A stretch of 64,000 bases of DNA, from positions 33,187,761 through 33,251,760 of the forward strand of contig NC_132878.1 in NCBI RefSeq assembly GCF_030463535.1. The letters are read 5' to 3'. Positions 1 through 59,220 of the stretch are shown piece by piece. Source of the stretch: Salminus brasiliensis. Lineage: Eukaryota > Chordata > Actinopteri > Characiformes > Bryconidae. Both the position numbers and the translations under genes were made by a program. How positions within the stretch are numbered: the stretch's first letter is position 1; every line of letters starts with the position of its first letter. The notes under the pieces are model-generated. The model was not told the origin of the DNA, searched no databases, and saw nothing but the letters and a program-made list of their open reading frames with translations.

Positions 1-16
1 ATCTGTATGTAATAAT

Positions 17-265
17 TAGGGATGCACGATCCGATATTAGGATCAGATAATCGGTCCCAATATTAACAAAATTAGCTGAATTGGGTATTGGATAATTAGG
101 CCGTTCCATGGAACTGATCCTTTCACTTTAATTTGTTGGTGTGAGACTGCACTAAATGTGCTCTCCCACATGGTGAGGTATACAGTTTATTAATTCAGCA
201 ATGGTATCAAAGTTTATGTATCGAATCGGTATTGGAACTGAAAAAGCCAGATTGGTGCATCCCTA
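17..265. mobile_element. hAT-type MITE with perfect 8-bp target duplication
   Basis: Ends TAGGGATGCAC and GTGCATCCCTA form an 11-bp perfect inverted repeat. The flanking GTAATAAT occurs at 9-16 and 266-273, an 8-bp duplication as hAT elements make. Only 249 bp, no coding capacity. Confidence 0.85.
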
Positions 266-295
266 GTAATAATGCTCCATGTGTATTAATTGTAA

Positions 296-296
<1 letters not shown>

Positions 297-349
<53 letters not shown>
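297..349. repeat. (TA)n microsatellite
   Basis: About 26 perfect TA units, 30 bp past the hAT MITE. Short CA runs follow to about 720 (401-418, 581-593, 685-715). Confidence 0.95.
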
Positions 350-351
<2 letters not shown>

Positions 352-1420
352 GTAAGCAATGACTCTATACTTAATCCACACTCCCTGAAAATATATGAAA
401 ACACACACACACACACACAGTCCTGTGCCAGGCCTGAAGAAGCTGTGAGGGGCTGAGACTAAAACTGCGATCCACAGGATGCTTACACACACATACACAG
501 ATATCTCTGCTTGCTGCCAAAGCTGAGATTAACACTATGTTCTTGAGGAGTCCAAATCACCTCGGGCATCTCTTTCCCACACACACACACACACTTGTGT
601 CCTTCCTCCCCTGCTCCTCTGCAGGCTGGGTAAGTGATATAATAGAGGTGTCTGGGTGGATCTCTTGGAGTCACAGCTAGAACCACACACACAGACACAC
701 ACACAGACACACACAAGCCCCTGCCGCTGACAACCCGGCTGGTGCCCAGGGCCCCAAGGGAGCGAGGCGAGGGTAAGGAGAGGACACACACAGTCGCAGA
801 AGGTGGGTGTATTGTAGCGTAAAGAAATGCCTCAGACAGACCAGGCACATTGATATGACTAGAGAACTAATGTTGTTATGCATAGGCCTTAGGCATGCCC
901 ATAAGCACACACACACACAGTGGTGATCACTGAGGACACACACAGGGACAGCTGTGGTCTAAGACACCTGCAGTGGTAATGTGTGTAACGTGCGAGTGTG
1001 TGTAAGCGACACTGATGATGCACGTCTCTGATCCTGGGTGTGAGGAACACAGCCGAAGGCGTGAACTTCTCCACTAAAGTCTTTTTGACAAAAGTCTTCA
1101 CCAGGCTTTTAATGACTGTGGAGCCGAGCACACCACCACTCTGACAGGGTAAAGGCTAACACTTACTGCTGTTTGGGTCTTTTGTTTAACCCCTCAAACC
1201 CTAAGGAACAGCGTTTGTGGGCTGTACTGGTTCTTCCATTACGACTGCTGCCTCGCCGAACAAGCTTTACCGACGAATTACATGCTACACACTAAGATAG
1301 GTCATGTTGTTCGTAGCTAACTAAAACTACTTGCTTCCAAATAAAAGGTGCTGAAAAGGTCCCATGTTGTTGGAAAAAAAGACATTTTTAGCCTCCCTCG
1401 AAGAAAAAAAAAACTTTTAA

Positions 1421-1742
1421 GGGGATCCAAGTGGTCCAGCAGAATAAGGCACTGCCACTATGACCTGAGAAATGCTGGTTCAAAGCCCTGGTCTTGCTGC
1501 CTGCCATCAGCAGCCAGAGCCTGAGAGAGCACAATTGGCCTCGCTTACTCTCCCCACTTCACTCAATGTAATGCTGGCTGGCCCATGAATCATAGCTGGG
1601 TACCCGGCCCTTTCCTCTGAGCACTTTGGTTGGCAGCAGTTCTAAAAGAGGCAGTGGCTGGTTGTTCGTGTGTCGGAGGCAGCTTGTGTCAGTCCTTACT
1701 TTCCTAGAGTCGGGAGCATTGCATGCGATAGGGGGAGAGTAC
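1421..1742 (+). repeat. tRNA-derived SINE (degenerate)
   Basis: The head GTGGTCCAGCAGAATAAGGC with box-B-like GGTTCAAAGCC is followed by a unique body (CCATCAGCAGCCAGAGCCTG). A related fragment is at 51990-52140 (GAGTTCGAGCCCC, then CCAGCAGTCCCAGAGAGAAT). Confidence 0.6.
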
Positions 1743-3847
1743 TAACGAGTGGGTTGGGTAATTGGCTATCTAAAACTGTGGAGGAAAATATTTGCCCTTT
1801 TCCTATGCATTAAAAGATGGGTTGGAGCTATGGGCCATCTAAGGATCCCTAAGGACCTCTTTGAAAAGCGCTTTTTTATAGAACTAAATTTGGCATCCCT
1901 TTTTTATTGGGGGGGGGGGGGGTTCTTTATAGAACCATGACAAAGCAAAGAACCATTTGAATGCATGAATGTATAACTCTGCCTTGTTAAATGGTTCTTC
2001 ATTGGTGGAAAAACTTGTACATGCTTCTATATGAAACATTTTAACATTTGTTCTGTACAGCACTAAAAGGTCTTTTTATTCCCTTAACTAAAAGGATTCC
2101 TTGACTTGTAAAAACAGTGGAACCTGTGGGTTTCCTTGTGCATGAAAAACCATTTAGAACTGTTTAGGAATTCAAATGCTTCTTTGACTTGTCTATATAG
2201 AACCTGCCTTTGCTGAAGGCCCTTGTCTTGACTGGTCCTGGGTCTATATAGAACCTGCCTTTGCTGAAGAACCCTTTTGTAAGAGTGTATGGAGGGAAAA
2301 CCTCTTGGAGTTGGAAACCTGTATGACACTAAAAAAGGGTTCCACTGTTTTAAAGTCCAATAACCGTTGATCTTAGAATGTGCATTGCTATAAAAAACAA
2401 AGACACAGTAGTACATTCTACCCTAAACCGGTTCTATTAGGTACTGAAAACGTTTTGTCATTTTAACTAATGACAGTGGTGGAACACTTATTGGTGCTAT
2501 GCAGAACTCTTATCAGTGCTTCTGTCATCGAGACAAAGCAGTTTAACCAGGCAAAGAACCATTCATGCACTCATATTGTATTTTTGGTTATTGTGGTTCT
2601 AATTAGAACCACTACTTTTATGAAAGAACCTTCCAAGAACCCCTTGCATATCATGCAAAAGAGCATATAATGGTTGTATATGGCACCAAAAAAGGTTCAC
2701 AAGTTTTACAAGTCAAAGAACCGTTTTAGCTTAGAATGTACACAGCTCTAAAAACTAAGAAACAACTAAGAAACAGTACATTTTACTCTAAAAGGGTTCT
2801 CTCCAGTACTGAAAAGGGTTTTTTGACTATTGACAATGGTGGAACCCATGGTGCCATGTAGAACAAAAGTTCCTTAAAGAAACACACAAGATGGTTTCGG
2901 TCACAGAGACAATGCAATTTAACCATGCAAACAACCAACAAAAAGGGTTCCACTATTGTAACAAAGAACCTTTGTTGCTTGGAATGTGACAGTAGTACAA
3001 TCTCTTCCCAAACTGGGTTCTGTCCCATCATTCTCAAAAAGGTGGTTTGACTCAATGACAATGGCGGAGCCATTTTAAGTACTACATAGCTCTTTCTAGA
3101 GCTCTCCAGAGAACCATCCTCAACAGGTGTTCCATCATGGAGACAGAGCAGGATAGCCAGGCACTAAATAGCTCTTAACAGAAGCAGAGGCTTCCCTAAA
3201 GAACTCTTGAAGATGCAGAGAGTACAGCAGTGGTCGTGAAGCACTTTTGTGGAAAGTGGAAAACTGTGGAAAGTCCGTTGTTTTTTTTCCGAGGAAGCCT
3301 CCTTCAGGCCTGGCGTTCCGCTACGAGGAAGCTGAAGCTTCATTTGCGCAAAGTCCTGATAAATATTCAACTTGGAGTGCAGCTTTGATGGCAGTGCACA
3401 CGGCGACACTGACAAACCTCTCACACACACCAATGATTGACAGGTTACCTTTAACTCCTGTAGACAGTAATGATGGTAATTATGCCCCTCAGCAGAGCCG
3501 GAGTCAGAGAGCAAAATGTGTGTGACTTACACACACACCACATTAATAATGGACACACTCCTGTAATACGGGAAGTGCATACACTCTCTCTCTCTCACAC
3601 ACACTCACATAACCATTACACAGGCCCGTTTTTCCATTCCCGGTGTTTAGCAGTACAAACTTCCCACCGCAGTGCAGCCCCCTTAAACACCTTTCACCTC
3701 ACACACACACTCACACACACCTTAAACAAAAAGATCAAACTCATTTGAGCGTGGAAGAGAGAAGGATCCTTTAGAGAGGAGTGACTCTACTTCAGGTCAG
3801 ATAAATCTTTAATGTCCAACGATCCTCATTAAAGCTCCTTCAAGTTC

Positions 3848-3924
<77 letters not shown>

Positions 3925-4840
3925 GCAGCAGAATATAGACAAAATACTCTATTGTGTTTATATTGTTGTGCATTGCAGTTACGATACCCACAGATCTACT
4001 GAAAGCAGAGCAGATATTGGGTATGTAATCAGGGCAGACTGGGGTATAAACTAACACCAACTTTTTAGGCAGTTTAGAGTCCAACTTGTTCTCACTATCC
4101 TCTCAGTGTTCCCATAGTAACAACATCTGTGAACATCGGTCAATCAGACACATATTTCTCCAGATTTACCCTGACGACTTTCTGGAGACATTCTAAAAGT
4201 CATGTGATTTGTCAGATTTTTGTGCTTTTCTTCTATATAGGCAGCGGTTCTATAGAGACTCACGACAACCGTATAGGTGCTTAAATGGTTCTTTGTCAAG
4301 TTCAACATGTCTTCACATCGGTGGAGCACATTTAGTTCTATTGACAGTGTGCTTTTCTCTTCTCCAGTAAAGGCAATGGTTCTTTATAGACACATCACAA
4401 CTCAAAGAACCACTGGTGGAACACATTTCATTGTTTATCTGACATGTTTTCAGATGGTTCTCTATAGAACCTTGATGGAGACAAATAACCCTTAGATGAT
4501 AGGAAATAGCCAGATCAGAGACAAATCTTTGGCAAATCTTTGAAGCAAAAAAAGAAATAAAAGTTCAATAAAAGTAATGAAAATCGTAACAATCGTGGAA
4601 CCCCTTTTTGGCGCTATATTGAAGCAATTGTAAAAGCAAATTTTTATATAGGCATACATGCTTCTGCACAGCCAAGGAAAACCTTTGTAGATGGTTCTAC
4701 ATAGAATCTTATATAAGATGGTTCTATAAAACAAAAGTAAATGAACACAAGTTCATTCAAGTGGTGTGTATACAGTTTTAGAAAAATGGTTCTTCAAAGG
4801 TTCCAGCAAAGGTAACGGGTCAAAGGCACAGTCTTTAAGA
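1740..4840. repeat. field of degenerate GGTTCTATA/AAGAACC repeats
   Basis: The motifs GGTTCT, AGAACC, CTATATAGAACC and AAAGAACC recur dozens of times at irregular spacing in both orientations, separated by short diverged sequence. This is a decayed array of a palindromic fish repeat. No gene seen. Open frames in it are chance. Confidence 0.6.
3850..3923. repeat. (AC)n microsatellite
   Basis: About 37 perfect AC units. Other sizeable CA/GT tracts lie at 5810-5860, 5981-6026 (GTAT then GT), 34162-34244 and 35733-35800. Confidence 0.97.
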
Positions 4841-5806
4841 TTCTTCCTGGTGGTATTCCTGAGAAACGGGGGCAGGGCTTGGGAGAGGGCAAAATAACGG
4901 TGTCCAATGGCGCAACCATCCCTGCAACGTCTAATAAACTCATTCTTTAAACAGAGTGGTCTGGTAGGTTTCTGCGGGAGTCTTTGCGTATTTATGCCAC
5001 ATGCGCAGCCATTGAAAGAGGATCTGGTGCTGTTTGCTGGTTACCTAGGCAACCGCGGCGCTAATGCTAATGGCACAGACACAAACAGAACAGAACTGCT
5101 ACTTTATATAGAAACTGGACTCAGTGCTAACCCACTGTGCTCCCTTAGCCAGGGTTTTATCTGTTCCTCAATGAATGCGACTGCTCATTTCTGTAGCCTT
5201 CCGACTCCATTTCAGACTCCCCATTTTTTGTTTCTTACATTTGTTGGACATAATTGTTCACTACATCATGACAGTTTTTTCATCATGAATGATCAAAACA
5301 TACTCAAAAACACAGAATACAGCTTCACATGTGGCCATTTATTTACACAAGACAAGACAACCGTATTCACCATAAGTGTCGGACACAGATGGAATTTGCC
5401 CTCCACCTTTAACCCACGTACACACTAGTGATCAAACACACACAGTGACCCGTAGCGGTGGGCAGCCATCGCTGCAGTGCCCGGGGAGCAGAGAGGGCGA
5501 AGGCCTCGCTCAGGACCTGCATGTAAAGTTAAAAACACTTTACCTTTAACTAAAAAGTCACTATTGTGGATATATATATATATGATTTTATTTCTGTAGA
5601 TAGAGACCGTATGCAAGCTTGCTGCATTTCCCACAGCCACTTTTATACCAATCATATTTATCTTGATACATTTTTGATGTATTAAGGTGGAAAACTTTAG
5701 CGACTGTAACAAATGGCCCCTCAGTCTCAGTTTCTGTTAGCGCCTTGCTAACAATATGCTAAAAATGCTAACAATAAATGGAATCCTCCAGCAATTTGCA
5801 TGCGGT

Positions 5807-5861
<55 letters not shown>

Positions 5862-7239
5862 CACTAACTACTGTCAGAACAGACTACTGGCAGTAGATGA
5901 TTTTCTCTAAAAGTATGACTTTAACAAGCCAATATGTCACAATCCTAAAACACACACACACACAGTGTGTTAAGTTAAGTGTATGTATGTATGTATGTAT
6001 GTATGTGTGTGTGTGTGTGTGTGTGTGGCACACAGTTTAATTTGAAGGACAGATCCATGGCAAAGGAGTGTCAGCAGCATTCTTGGAGACCACTGCAGCT
6101 TCAGTGTGTGTGTGTGTGTGTGTGTGTGTTCTCCCCTGAGTGTAAGAAGTGCTGACATTCCTTAAGAGCTGTTGTTACACTGACTTTGGCTCAAACATAC
6201 ACTGATAAAAGACAACACATGTACCGTGACCAACCCACCCCCACACCCACGGGTTGTCAAAGCATGCTCTTTCTCATGTCTCAAGCATGGTTCAATAAAT
6301 GTTTGCTTTTATAAATTACGGATAAAAATATCTGAACAATTACCTGTGGTACACATTTACAAACATATATCAAAGCTGTACATTTACACTGCTTTAAACC
6401 AGTGCAAAATTGTAAATAGAGAATGTGCATAGTGTGTATATTTAGAAGTACTTACAGTATTTCTATTTTGTAAATATGTGTTCTTTTCTACTACCGTGAG
6501 AGACGATGCACCTATGTTTCTTACTTACCTTTACACCTGTATACTGTGATGTGACAAAGAACTTGATTTGATTTAATTTGAGTAAATCTGCCAACCTTTT
6601 ACCAGCTACTGAAAACAATGTCCTCTGGTGTGACACCATATCCTGAGTTTAAATTGGGCAATTTCTATGGAAAACATTGTTCAGTTGAAGGATCCTATTG
6701 AAGGTCATGTTACTGAAGCAATCTGTAAAGCCCATGACGTGCACATGGTAGGTTTTTGTCTCAGAACTCTGTCCACTGAAAGCATTATGCTGTGTTGTCC
6801 TTTAGTGTGACACCTCTAAACAATACAAAAAAAATTTTACAATATTTAACAATAATACATTAAAAAAAATTGTAAAGAAATGTTAAACTGTGTAATGCTA
6901 TATATATATATATATCATCACGGTCATGCAAAAACGTTATATCTCAAAAATGGCAACTTTACAGAAGGACAATATCAATAAAATCCACTGTATAAAATAC
7001 AATTAATAATAGTAATTATAATAATAAATATTCCAGTTCATTTTGGAGCATTTCTATTGGTCCACTCATCATCAAATTGTTGCAATGGAAAGAATATGCT
7101 GATTTAAATGCATTGCAAACTGCATGTCAAAGCAGTAAAAAAAAAAAAAAGGCTAAACCAGATCATTCTGATCCATGTCTCCATTATGGAAGCTGGTGAG
7201 GCTCTATTTTGGATAGTACACTTTAGATGCCTTGTAGAT

Positions 7240-7390
7240 ACTTACCTTTAACTTTCAAGCACATTTCCCTACTTCCAGCACATCAACTTTAGGAACTGAC
7301 TGCTCACTTTCTGCCCAGCATGCATATTCCACATGTTGACAGGTGCCATTAGTGAAAAACCCCTTGAAGAACATCCCCATTTGTAAAGAG
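7240..7390 (-). mobile_element. relic of a mariner/Tc1-type element
   Basis: On the minus strand the stretch reading GGCACCTGTCAACATGTGGA and GAGCAGTCAGTTCCTAAAGT resembles the 5' part of a fish mariner-like element as I recall it. Too short and diverged to define ends. Confidence 0.4.
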
Positions 7391-8521
7391 AGTCCTCCAT
7401 AACATCTCACCGAACATGAATGACAACAAACGTCAGACAAAAACAATGGCGATGGCTTCAGTCAAGTGGAGTGTTAGTTATTCAGGGAGTTTATTGAAAT
7501 GTAGTTCAGACACGAGAGGGCCGAGAAAAACAAAACACGGGATACAGAGCCCACCTCTAGCTGCGCTGATAGTGTTGATTTATGGACTCTCTTCCTGCAG
7601 TACTGGGAATAATAAATGTCCAATCCTGTTGGTTTCTATTGAAAGTGAAATGCCCATAAAACTGCACATAAGCACAGTTTAGTTTGAGATATTATTTGCT
7701 GTGGTTTCTTTACTCCTTACACATCTCACACTTTTAACAAAACGCTAAACAATTATTAGACGTCACTAATTTGAGCTTTTGAAATAAATTGGATTTTTGT
7801 GTCAGTAACAACTAAAGTAAGCGAGCTGCTTCTGGTTGTAAACAATCATAACCAACAGGTGGGACACGTGCTCTTTGTCTACAAATGTGAAAAGGGTCCA
7901 CCGACAATGATCATTTAAATCACACGTGGTGTCAGTATGTCTCACGATAAATCAGTTCTTCTGTACATGCTCGCAGTGCAAGATTCAGTAAACAGAATAT
8001 TATTACACACATTAACAAACAGTCACACATACTACATCCCCAGACATTCTGCAGGACCACAAGTTCATACGGTCACTTCGTTTCATAAAAAAATAACAAA
8101 GCCTCGACTTTCTGAATTATTTTATCCATCACACTTTATCGTCTCCTAGTTCTACACATTCACCCATTCAGAAGAGCCACAAGTAAACAGCACCATGTGC
8201 ACGAAGAATTCTCAGCCTTGCGAAAACACGCACACATTTCATTCTGCTGAAGCCTCTGTTAACCTTAAGCTTGAATCATAAGCCATTCTGTGTTTCACAA
8301 AGTATTGCTGGTTGTCTGGCCTCCATTTCTCTCATGATTGACTAAATAAAAAAAAAAGGAGAAGATTGGCATAAGCTTACAGGACGTATGGCAACAAGGT
8401 ATTGGGCATTGTTAGAGTTCACAAGTCAATTGATTTGTCTATGCTCTGCCCACGAATGCATTCTTTCGTGGAAAGATTTACCTGCCTACAACAACACGGT
8501 CCAGCTCAGTAGTGCAGCATT

Positions 8522-8876
8522 TTAAATTTAGGGAAAAAGGAAAAAAAAGAAAGAAAGGAAAAAAGAAAAATAATAAAAGATAAGAATGTAAAGAAAAAAA
8601 AACAACAACGAAAGAATGAAAAAAGAAAAATGAAGAAGAATGGAAAAAATATAAAACAGTAAATAAAAAAATAAATGGAAAAATATATAAATAAAGAATG
8701 GAAACAGAAAAAAAATGAAGAATGAAAAATAAAAAAGAAAGAAGGGAAAGTTTTAAAAGAAGGAAAATAATTTGAAAAAAAGAAGGAAAAAAATATATAA
8801 ATAAAGGAAAAAGAAAAAATAAGATAACAGAATGAAAAAATAAATAAAGGAGAAAAAAAAGGTAAATAATAAGAGG
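8522..8876. repeat. A/G-rich low-complexity tract
   Basis: About 355 bases almost free of C, built from AAGAAA, GGAAAA and AATAAA-like words. The minus strand reads as Phe/Leu-rich junk open frames. Confidence 0.85.
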
Positions 8877-10287
8877 ATCATAACTCCAAGATGCTTTTGG
8901 TGAACTGGGCCCAGTCTGGTTTTGACCATATGAGAACACATTTGCAGGCGGAGCGTGGATACATCAACTCGGTGAGCACGCACTTAGAGCACGCAGGTCA
9001 AGAGAAAAGAACCGGTCATCACTGCATGTCCAGGCAGCGGTCATGTTTCTGAGGCTATTTGTTTTGGTTTACTGATCTTAGGAGGCATATAGTAAATATT
9101 TAAGCCTTTTATTCAAATCAGCGTAGCTCTACAGAGCCAAAAAGAGCATGCAACCGCTCTCCTGCTGCAGTAGTAAATTGGGAGCTAATAAGTGTCAAAT
9201 GTGTAATGGTGAAGGCCAGGCACATGTTAACTGGTCTTCAATATTCATCATCCAGCTCACATAATTGCTCAGAAGTTGGCCTTAGCTTGGCACCACATTT
9301 GAGTGCAAAAAAAAAAATGTATATATTATAATAATAACAATAACCTAAAACTGAAAGAGGCTGTGATCTAATTAAGTGACTTCAAATGTCATATTGCACA
9401 AAAGTCATAGATTCTTTGAGTGCAGTGATGAAGTTCATGTGCAGCTCTAACAGTTCTCCACCTCTCACTTCAATAAACAACGTGAGATGAAAGTGTTTCA
9501 CAGCAGAACTGGTGCTAAACCCTGGCCTTTAACAGTGTCCGTTACTTAGTATTCTTACTAAAAACATTCTGTTTGGTGGTGCAGTGAAAAACATTTGTAT
9601 GCTTATAGAGGAACCCAACCAATTGATCAAATGTCCTTTAAAATTTAAATGGTTACGGTGCAAACTAAGTCATTCAGAGTGGGTTTGGTGCAAAACGCTT
9701 AGTTCTACAGCTACCAAGTCAGAATTGTCCACAGTGGTGGTGAACAGAACCAGACATCTGAACAGTTTAATGTCTCTACAAGCTGCATCACAGAAAGCAG
9801 TCACAACAAATGGGATTATGGGTTATGAATGCACTTCTTGATGCTCAAATTCTAATTTTGAGCAGATTTTTTTAATAACTTAAAAGTTATTTATGGTGGA
9901 AGGATACATGTAGGGTAAGCATCGTGACCCTGGTTCCATTCATCACGACTGTACAATAAAAAAAATATATAAATTAGAATTATAATTAACTACCAAGCCC
10001 ATTTTGAATAATGTAGTTTCCAACCCAAAGACTAAAGTATGCAGAATTATCCCATTCAAAGTAAAAAAAAAAAAATCTGATTTACACAATTTCCCCATTG
10101 TTGATCAGCCCAGACATGTTAAGCGTTTGACGTTTTCTTCTTGAAGATCCTGGCTAATGTAGATAAGCAATGGAAGCTTAAAGCTTATACCTCACCTAAT
10201 AGCATGGTGATAACTGTGTGCAAATAAAGCTTTAAACATGGCTTGTTTGTAAGACTGGCCTAAATCACTTTAATACTCAAGTGTCCA

Positions 10288-10293
10288 TTTATT
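10288..10293 (-). terminator. possible rps6kc1 polyadenylation signal AATAAA
   Basis: Minus-strand AATAAA about 1 kb past the stop. Another copy at 11327-11332 overlaps the stop codon but would leave almost no 3' UTR. Which is used cannot be told from sequence alone. Confidence 0.25.
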
Positions 10294-11327
10294 TTTGTTT
10301 CCCTATGGACTATTCAGAGGCCTTGCCTTTTTTTAAGCCACAACAATTCGAATGTAAACTACAGTACACTACATCAGGCATCTTTAACAGAACTAGTACT
10401 GTAGATACATGGAAAATGGTTATATTGTTTAATGCATGAGGCACTACAGGGTTGATAAATCATCTCAAATATGTAAGTATATAACATTTAATCTGTTCAC
10501 GGCTGATTTTAGTTCATTTGTGCCATCACCTCTACACACGATTAATGCGTTAAAACTGTGGTACATTAAGAAATGCACCAAGTATTTTTTGTTCATAAGG
10601 GTGGTTTTGAGAAACTTTGTTCAGGTGTTCAGTCAGAAACACCTACAAGTATTTAAAGCACGTAAAAGGCTGTCCAGGCCAGCCCTTGGTTGATCAAATA
10701 TTTTGGTTGGTAATTTGGTTGGGAAACCGCATAAATTAGACTATTTTTCACATCAAATGTGTACTGCACACAAAAATGCTAACAATGCAATGTCACACTA
10801 TGTCATGAATAACTACTTAATTTGTGCCAATGGCATTTTCGTAGTGAAATACACCTTAGAGCCACAGTCAGCAAAAATATGGCTATAGATTTCTATGAGA
10901 GCAAATGATCATGTTTGAGTTCTGTAAGAATATTAAGGAATTTTGAGGGGCTGCACAGGGAATGTGAAGGACAAATGTACTGTGTTAACACAATGCCATC
11001 AAAAGGTCATGGAAAAGTAGTTGCAGGAACACAGACTGCATGGTGTGAGGTGGACTTGCTGTTACGCGTCCAGATGCTTTCTTTTGGCTTAAGAGTTCTC
11101 TACCTGAACATTCCCAGAACCCAGCTGCAAGATCTGGAGTTGTGTTGCGTGTTGGGTTTAGACTTTACGGACACGTTTTACAGGCGATCAGTCTTCACAA
11201 AAGACTTGAAGATGGAAATGATCAGAAAAACAAAGTCCTTCCTCACACAAACAGACACACACCTACACACAACCTGTTCAGTTCAGGTCTCAGTTCAGGC
11301 AGTCCTGTATAGACGGTATAGGCAGGT

Positions 11328-57157
<45,830 letters not shown>

Positions 57158-58180
57158 TCTGATTGAGGCATTGCCACTCGCTTGCCAGCTAGCTAGACAG
57201 CAAGCTACACCCTGTCAGCTACTGTAGCCTCGCTAGAGAAGCCCGGTGAAGAACGAGAGCAGCACATTTCAAAATAAAAGTCCTTCTTTTTATAATACTC
57301 CATCTCTCCACAGTCTTTACTGAGCATAAAGCACGGAAATATCAGCACTTGTATGGATATATGGATTAATTAATATAATATATTAAGTTCGGATTGGATA
57401 TTTATCTTCATTAAGTAAGTATTGCAAAAAAAACTTTGTAAAACTGACATAAAAACGTGAATTTTAAAAGTCATTTTATACAACACGAAAGACCACTGTT
57501 TATGGGGAAGCTTGGATTGGATTTCGGAAACAAATACGTAAATTATATATATATGACATTAAAAATAAAATAAAAAATAATATATATATATGTTATTTTT
57601 TAATTGTATTTTTATGTCAATAGCACTATACATCACTATAATTTACCGTGAATGTTTAATTAAAGTTAATTAAAGAGCACAACAAGTACACTAGGATATT
57701 TCACGAAAGAAAAAAAAAAAAGGTAATAACTGTGCAGATGTTGCTTACTTTTTTCTACATTAGAAGCAACCAGGGACATAATCAATTAAAAAAAGTGCTA
57801 TTTGTGCCAAAGATGTTCATTAGGACACCATTCTAACATATACAAATTTGCCTGTTACATGACCTGACATTTCTCTCCTGACATTTACATAAAATGTATT
57901 TTATTAAAGCACTAATCTTTGCACAAGATCACACGATATAGTGTGTTTCCCATAGTTTAACGTTCCCTCCATGTGATTCAGTGTTAGAATACAGGAATAA
58001 GACCCCTTTTCTCCAAGATTTTTAAGAACGGTTAACCGAGTGCTCGAGTGCTAGTCCACTCGATAGGCGTCCTACTTAGGGCGCGCCTCCCCGTGTTGGA
58101 AGGTCACAGGAACGTGGCTGCGTCAGACAGGTCTACTACGTCACCGCGTTTGTTTTCACCCCCATCCAGCTGTTCACAAA
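57158..58180. promoter_or_regulatory. intergenic interval between divergent rps6kc1 and c1orf198 start codons (candidate bidirectional promoter)
   Basis: The two genes point away from each other with 1023 bp between start codons. The ends next to each gene are moderately GC- and CpG-rich (57160-57260; 58040-58180, including GGGCGCGCC), as expected for TATA-less vertebrate promoters. The middle (57340-57720) is AT-rich with TATATA runs and carries no open frame. Transcription start sites are not visible directly. Confidence 0.55.
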
Positions 58181-58492
58181 ATGGCCGCCACGGTGCTGGC
58201 TAGCTCTGCGGGCGACGGGCCCATTATGGAGGCGAAAAAGTTCGAGTATTTCTCCTCCATCAACTCCATGGCCAAGAAGATCATGTTGGAGCGAGAGAAA
58301 ATCAAGGAGAAGTTCGGGCCGGCGTGGGAGGACATGAGTCCGGCTGAGCAGGACACGGCCATAGACGACGGGATGATGGACCCTAAAGTCCGCGCTCGGT
58401 ACGCCATGCATCGAGTGGACCGAGAGGAGCTGGTCTGCTACCCCAAACTGCTCATTCAGACCGGGCAGAAAATCGTCCACTTCGGAGAGGAG
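58181..58492 (+). CDS. c1orf198: c1orf198 coding exon 1
   Basis: 104 codons from [14 protein letters not shown] to HFGEE, then GTCAGT. Start context CAAAATGG is strong. The exon is GC- and CpG-rich, in line with a promoter-proximal exon. Confidence 0.95.
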
Positions 58493-59160
58493 GTCAGTGG
58501 GGTTGTCTTTCTTGGACTGTTGCTGCTCGTGTGTAACTTAGCTAGCTAAGCCGGTGTGTTGGGCTGCTGACTGGGGCGTTAGCCGTGCTCAGCTAACCTA
58601 ACGCTGGTGTTTGTCACTTTGACACACTGACAGCTGGGTGGAGTATCAGTGTGCTCTTGTTTTCCGTGTAGTTTTGCCTGATGTTGATGTTTAACGTCTT
58701 TGCAACGTGTCAGACTGGTTTTAAAGCTTGGTCTGGACAGCAAGCAACCACAGAAAGTCAGCTGGACCAGACAGATGTGGTGTGATGTCATGTGATGTGA
58801 TGTGATGGGTGTAACTGTTTCTATAATTGTAATGAAATGCCAACTCCTAACATCCTGTTCTTCTTCTTTTTCTTCTTTCTGAAGGATTTAACTTGGCAGG
58901 ACGAGCACTCGGCACCCTTCTCCTGGGAGACCAAAGTATGTGGGGCACTGCTGCTAAAAATAAGCAATTTGGCCTACATGGCTGTCCCAGCAAATTGAGT
59001 GAAACTTCATCAGAATAAAAAATAAATAAATAAATAATAAAAACAGATATTTATTTATTTTTATAAACATTTTTAACAAAAATTGAGATCACTCATTAAC
59101 TGTCAGCCCATTTATATGTACAGAATAGCCTACAGCCAACGGCCTGGACCATTTATATAG

Positions 59161-59220
<60 letters not shown>

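Larger units (their letters stand above)
4841..11327. other. region downstream of rps6kc1 without recognised genes
   Basis: Contains microsatellites, an AT-rich unremarkable stretch, a mariner/Tc1-type relic (7240-7390) and an A/G-rich tract (8520-8880). A 173-residue open frame at 4907-5428 has no recognisable domain. The rps6kc1 3' UTR should occupy the top end near 11.3 kb. Confidence 0.5.

Noticed and set aside
207..1131. Overlapping open frames rich in Cys-Val, Thr-His or Tyr-Ile repeats
   Set aside because: They are translations of CA/GT and TA microsatellites, not genes. The same holds for frames at 3809-4084, 16570-16971, 21500-22128, 34033-34380 and 35549-35939.
4907..5428. A 173-residue plus-strand open frame
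   Set aside because: No domain, no homology recognised, mixed composition and no splice or promoter context; likely chance in a repeat-rich region.
8478..8939. Phe/Leu-rich minus-strand frames that look like membrane proteins
   Set aside because: They come from an A/G-rich low-complexity tract. The same explanation covers 11810-12359.
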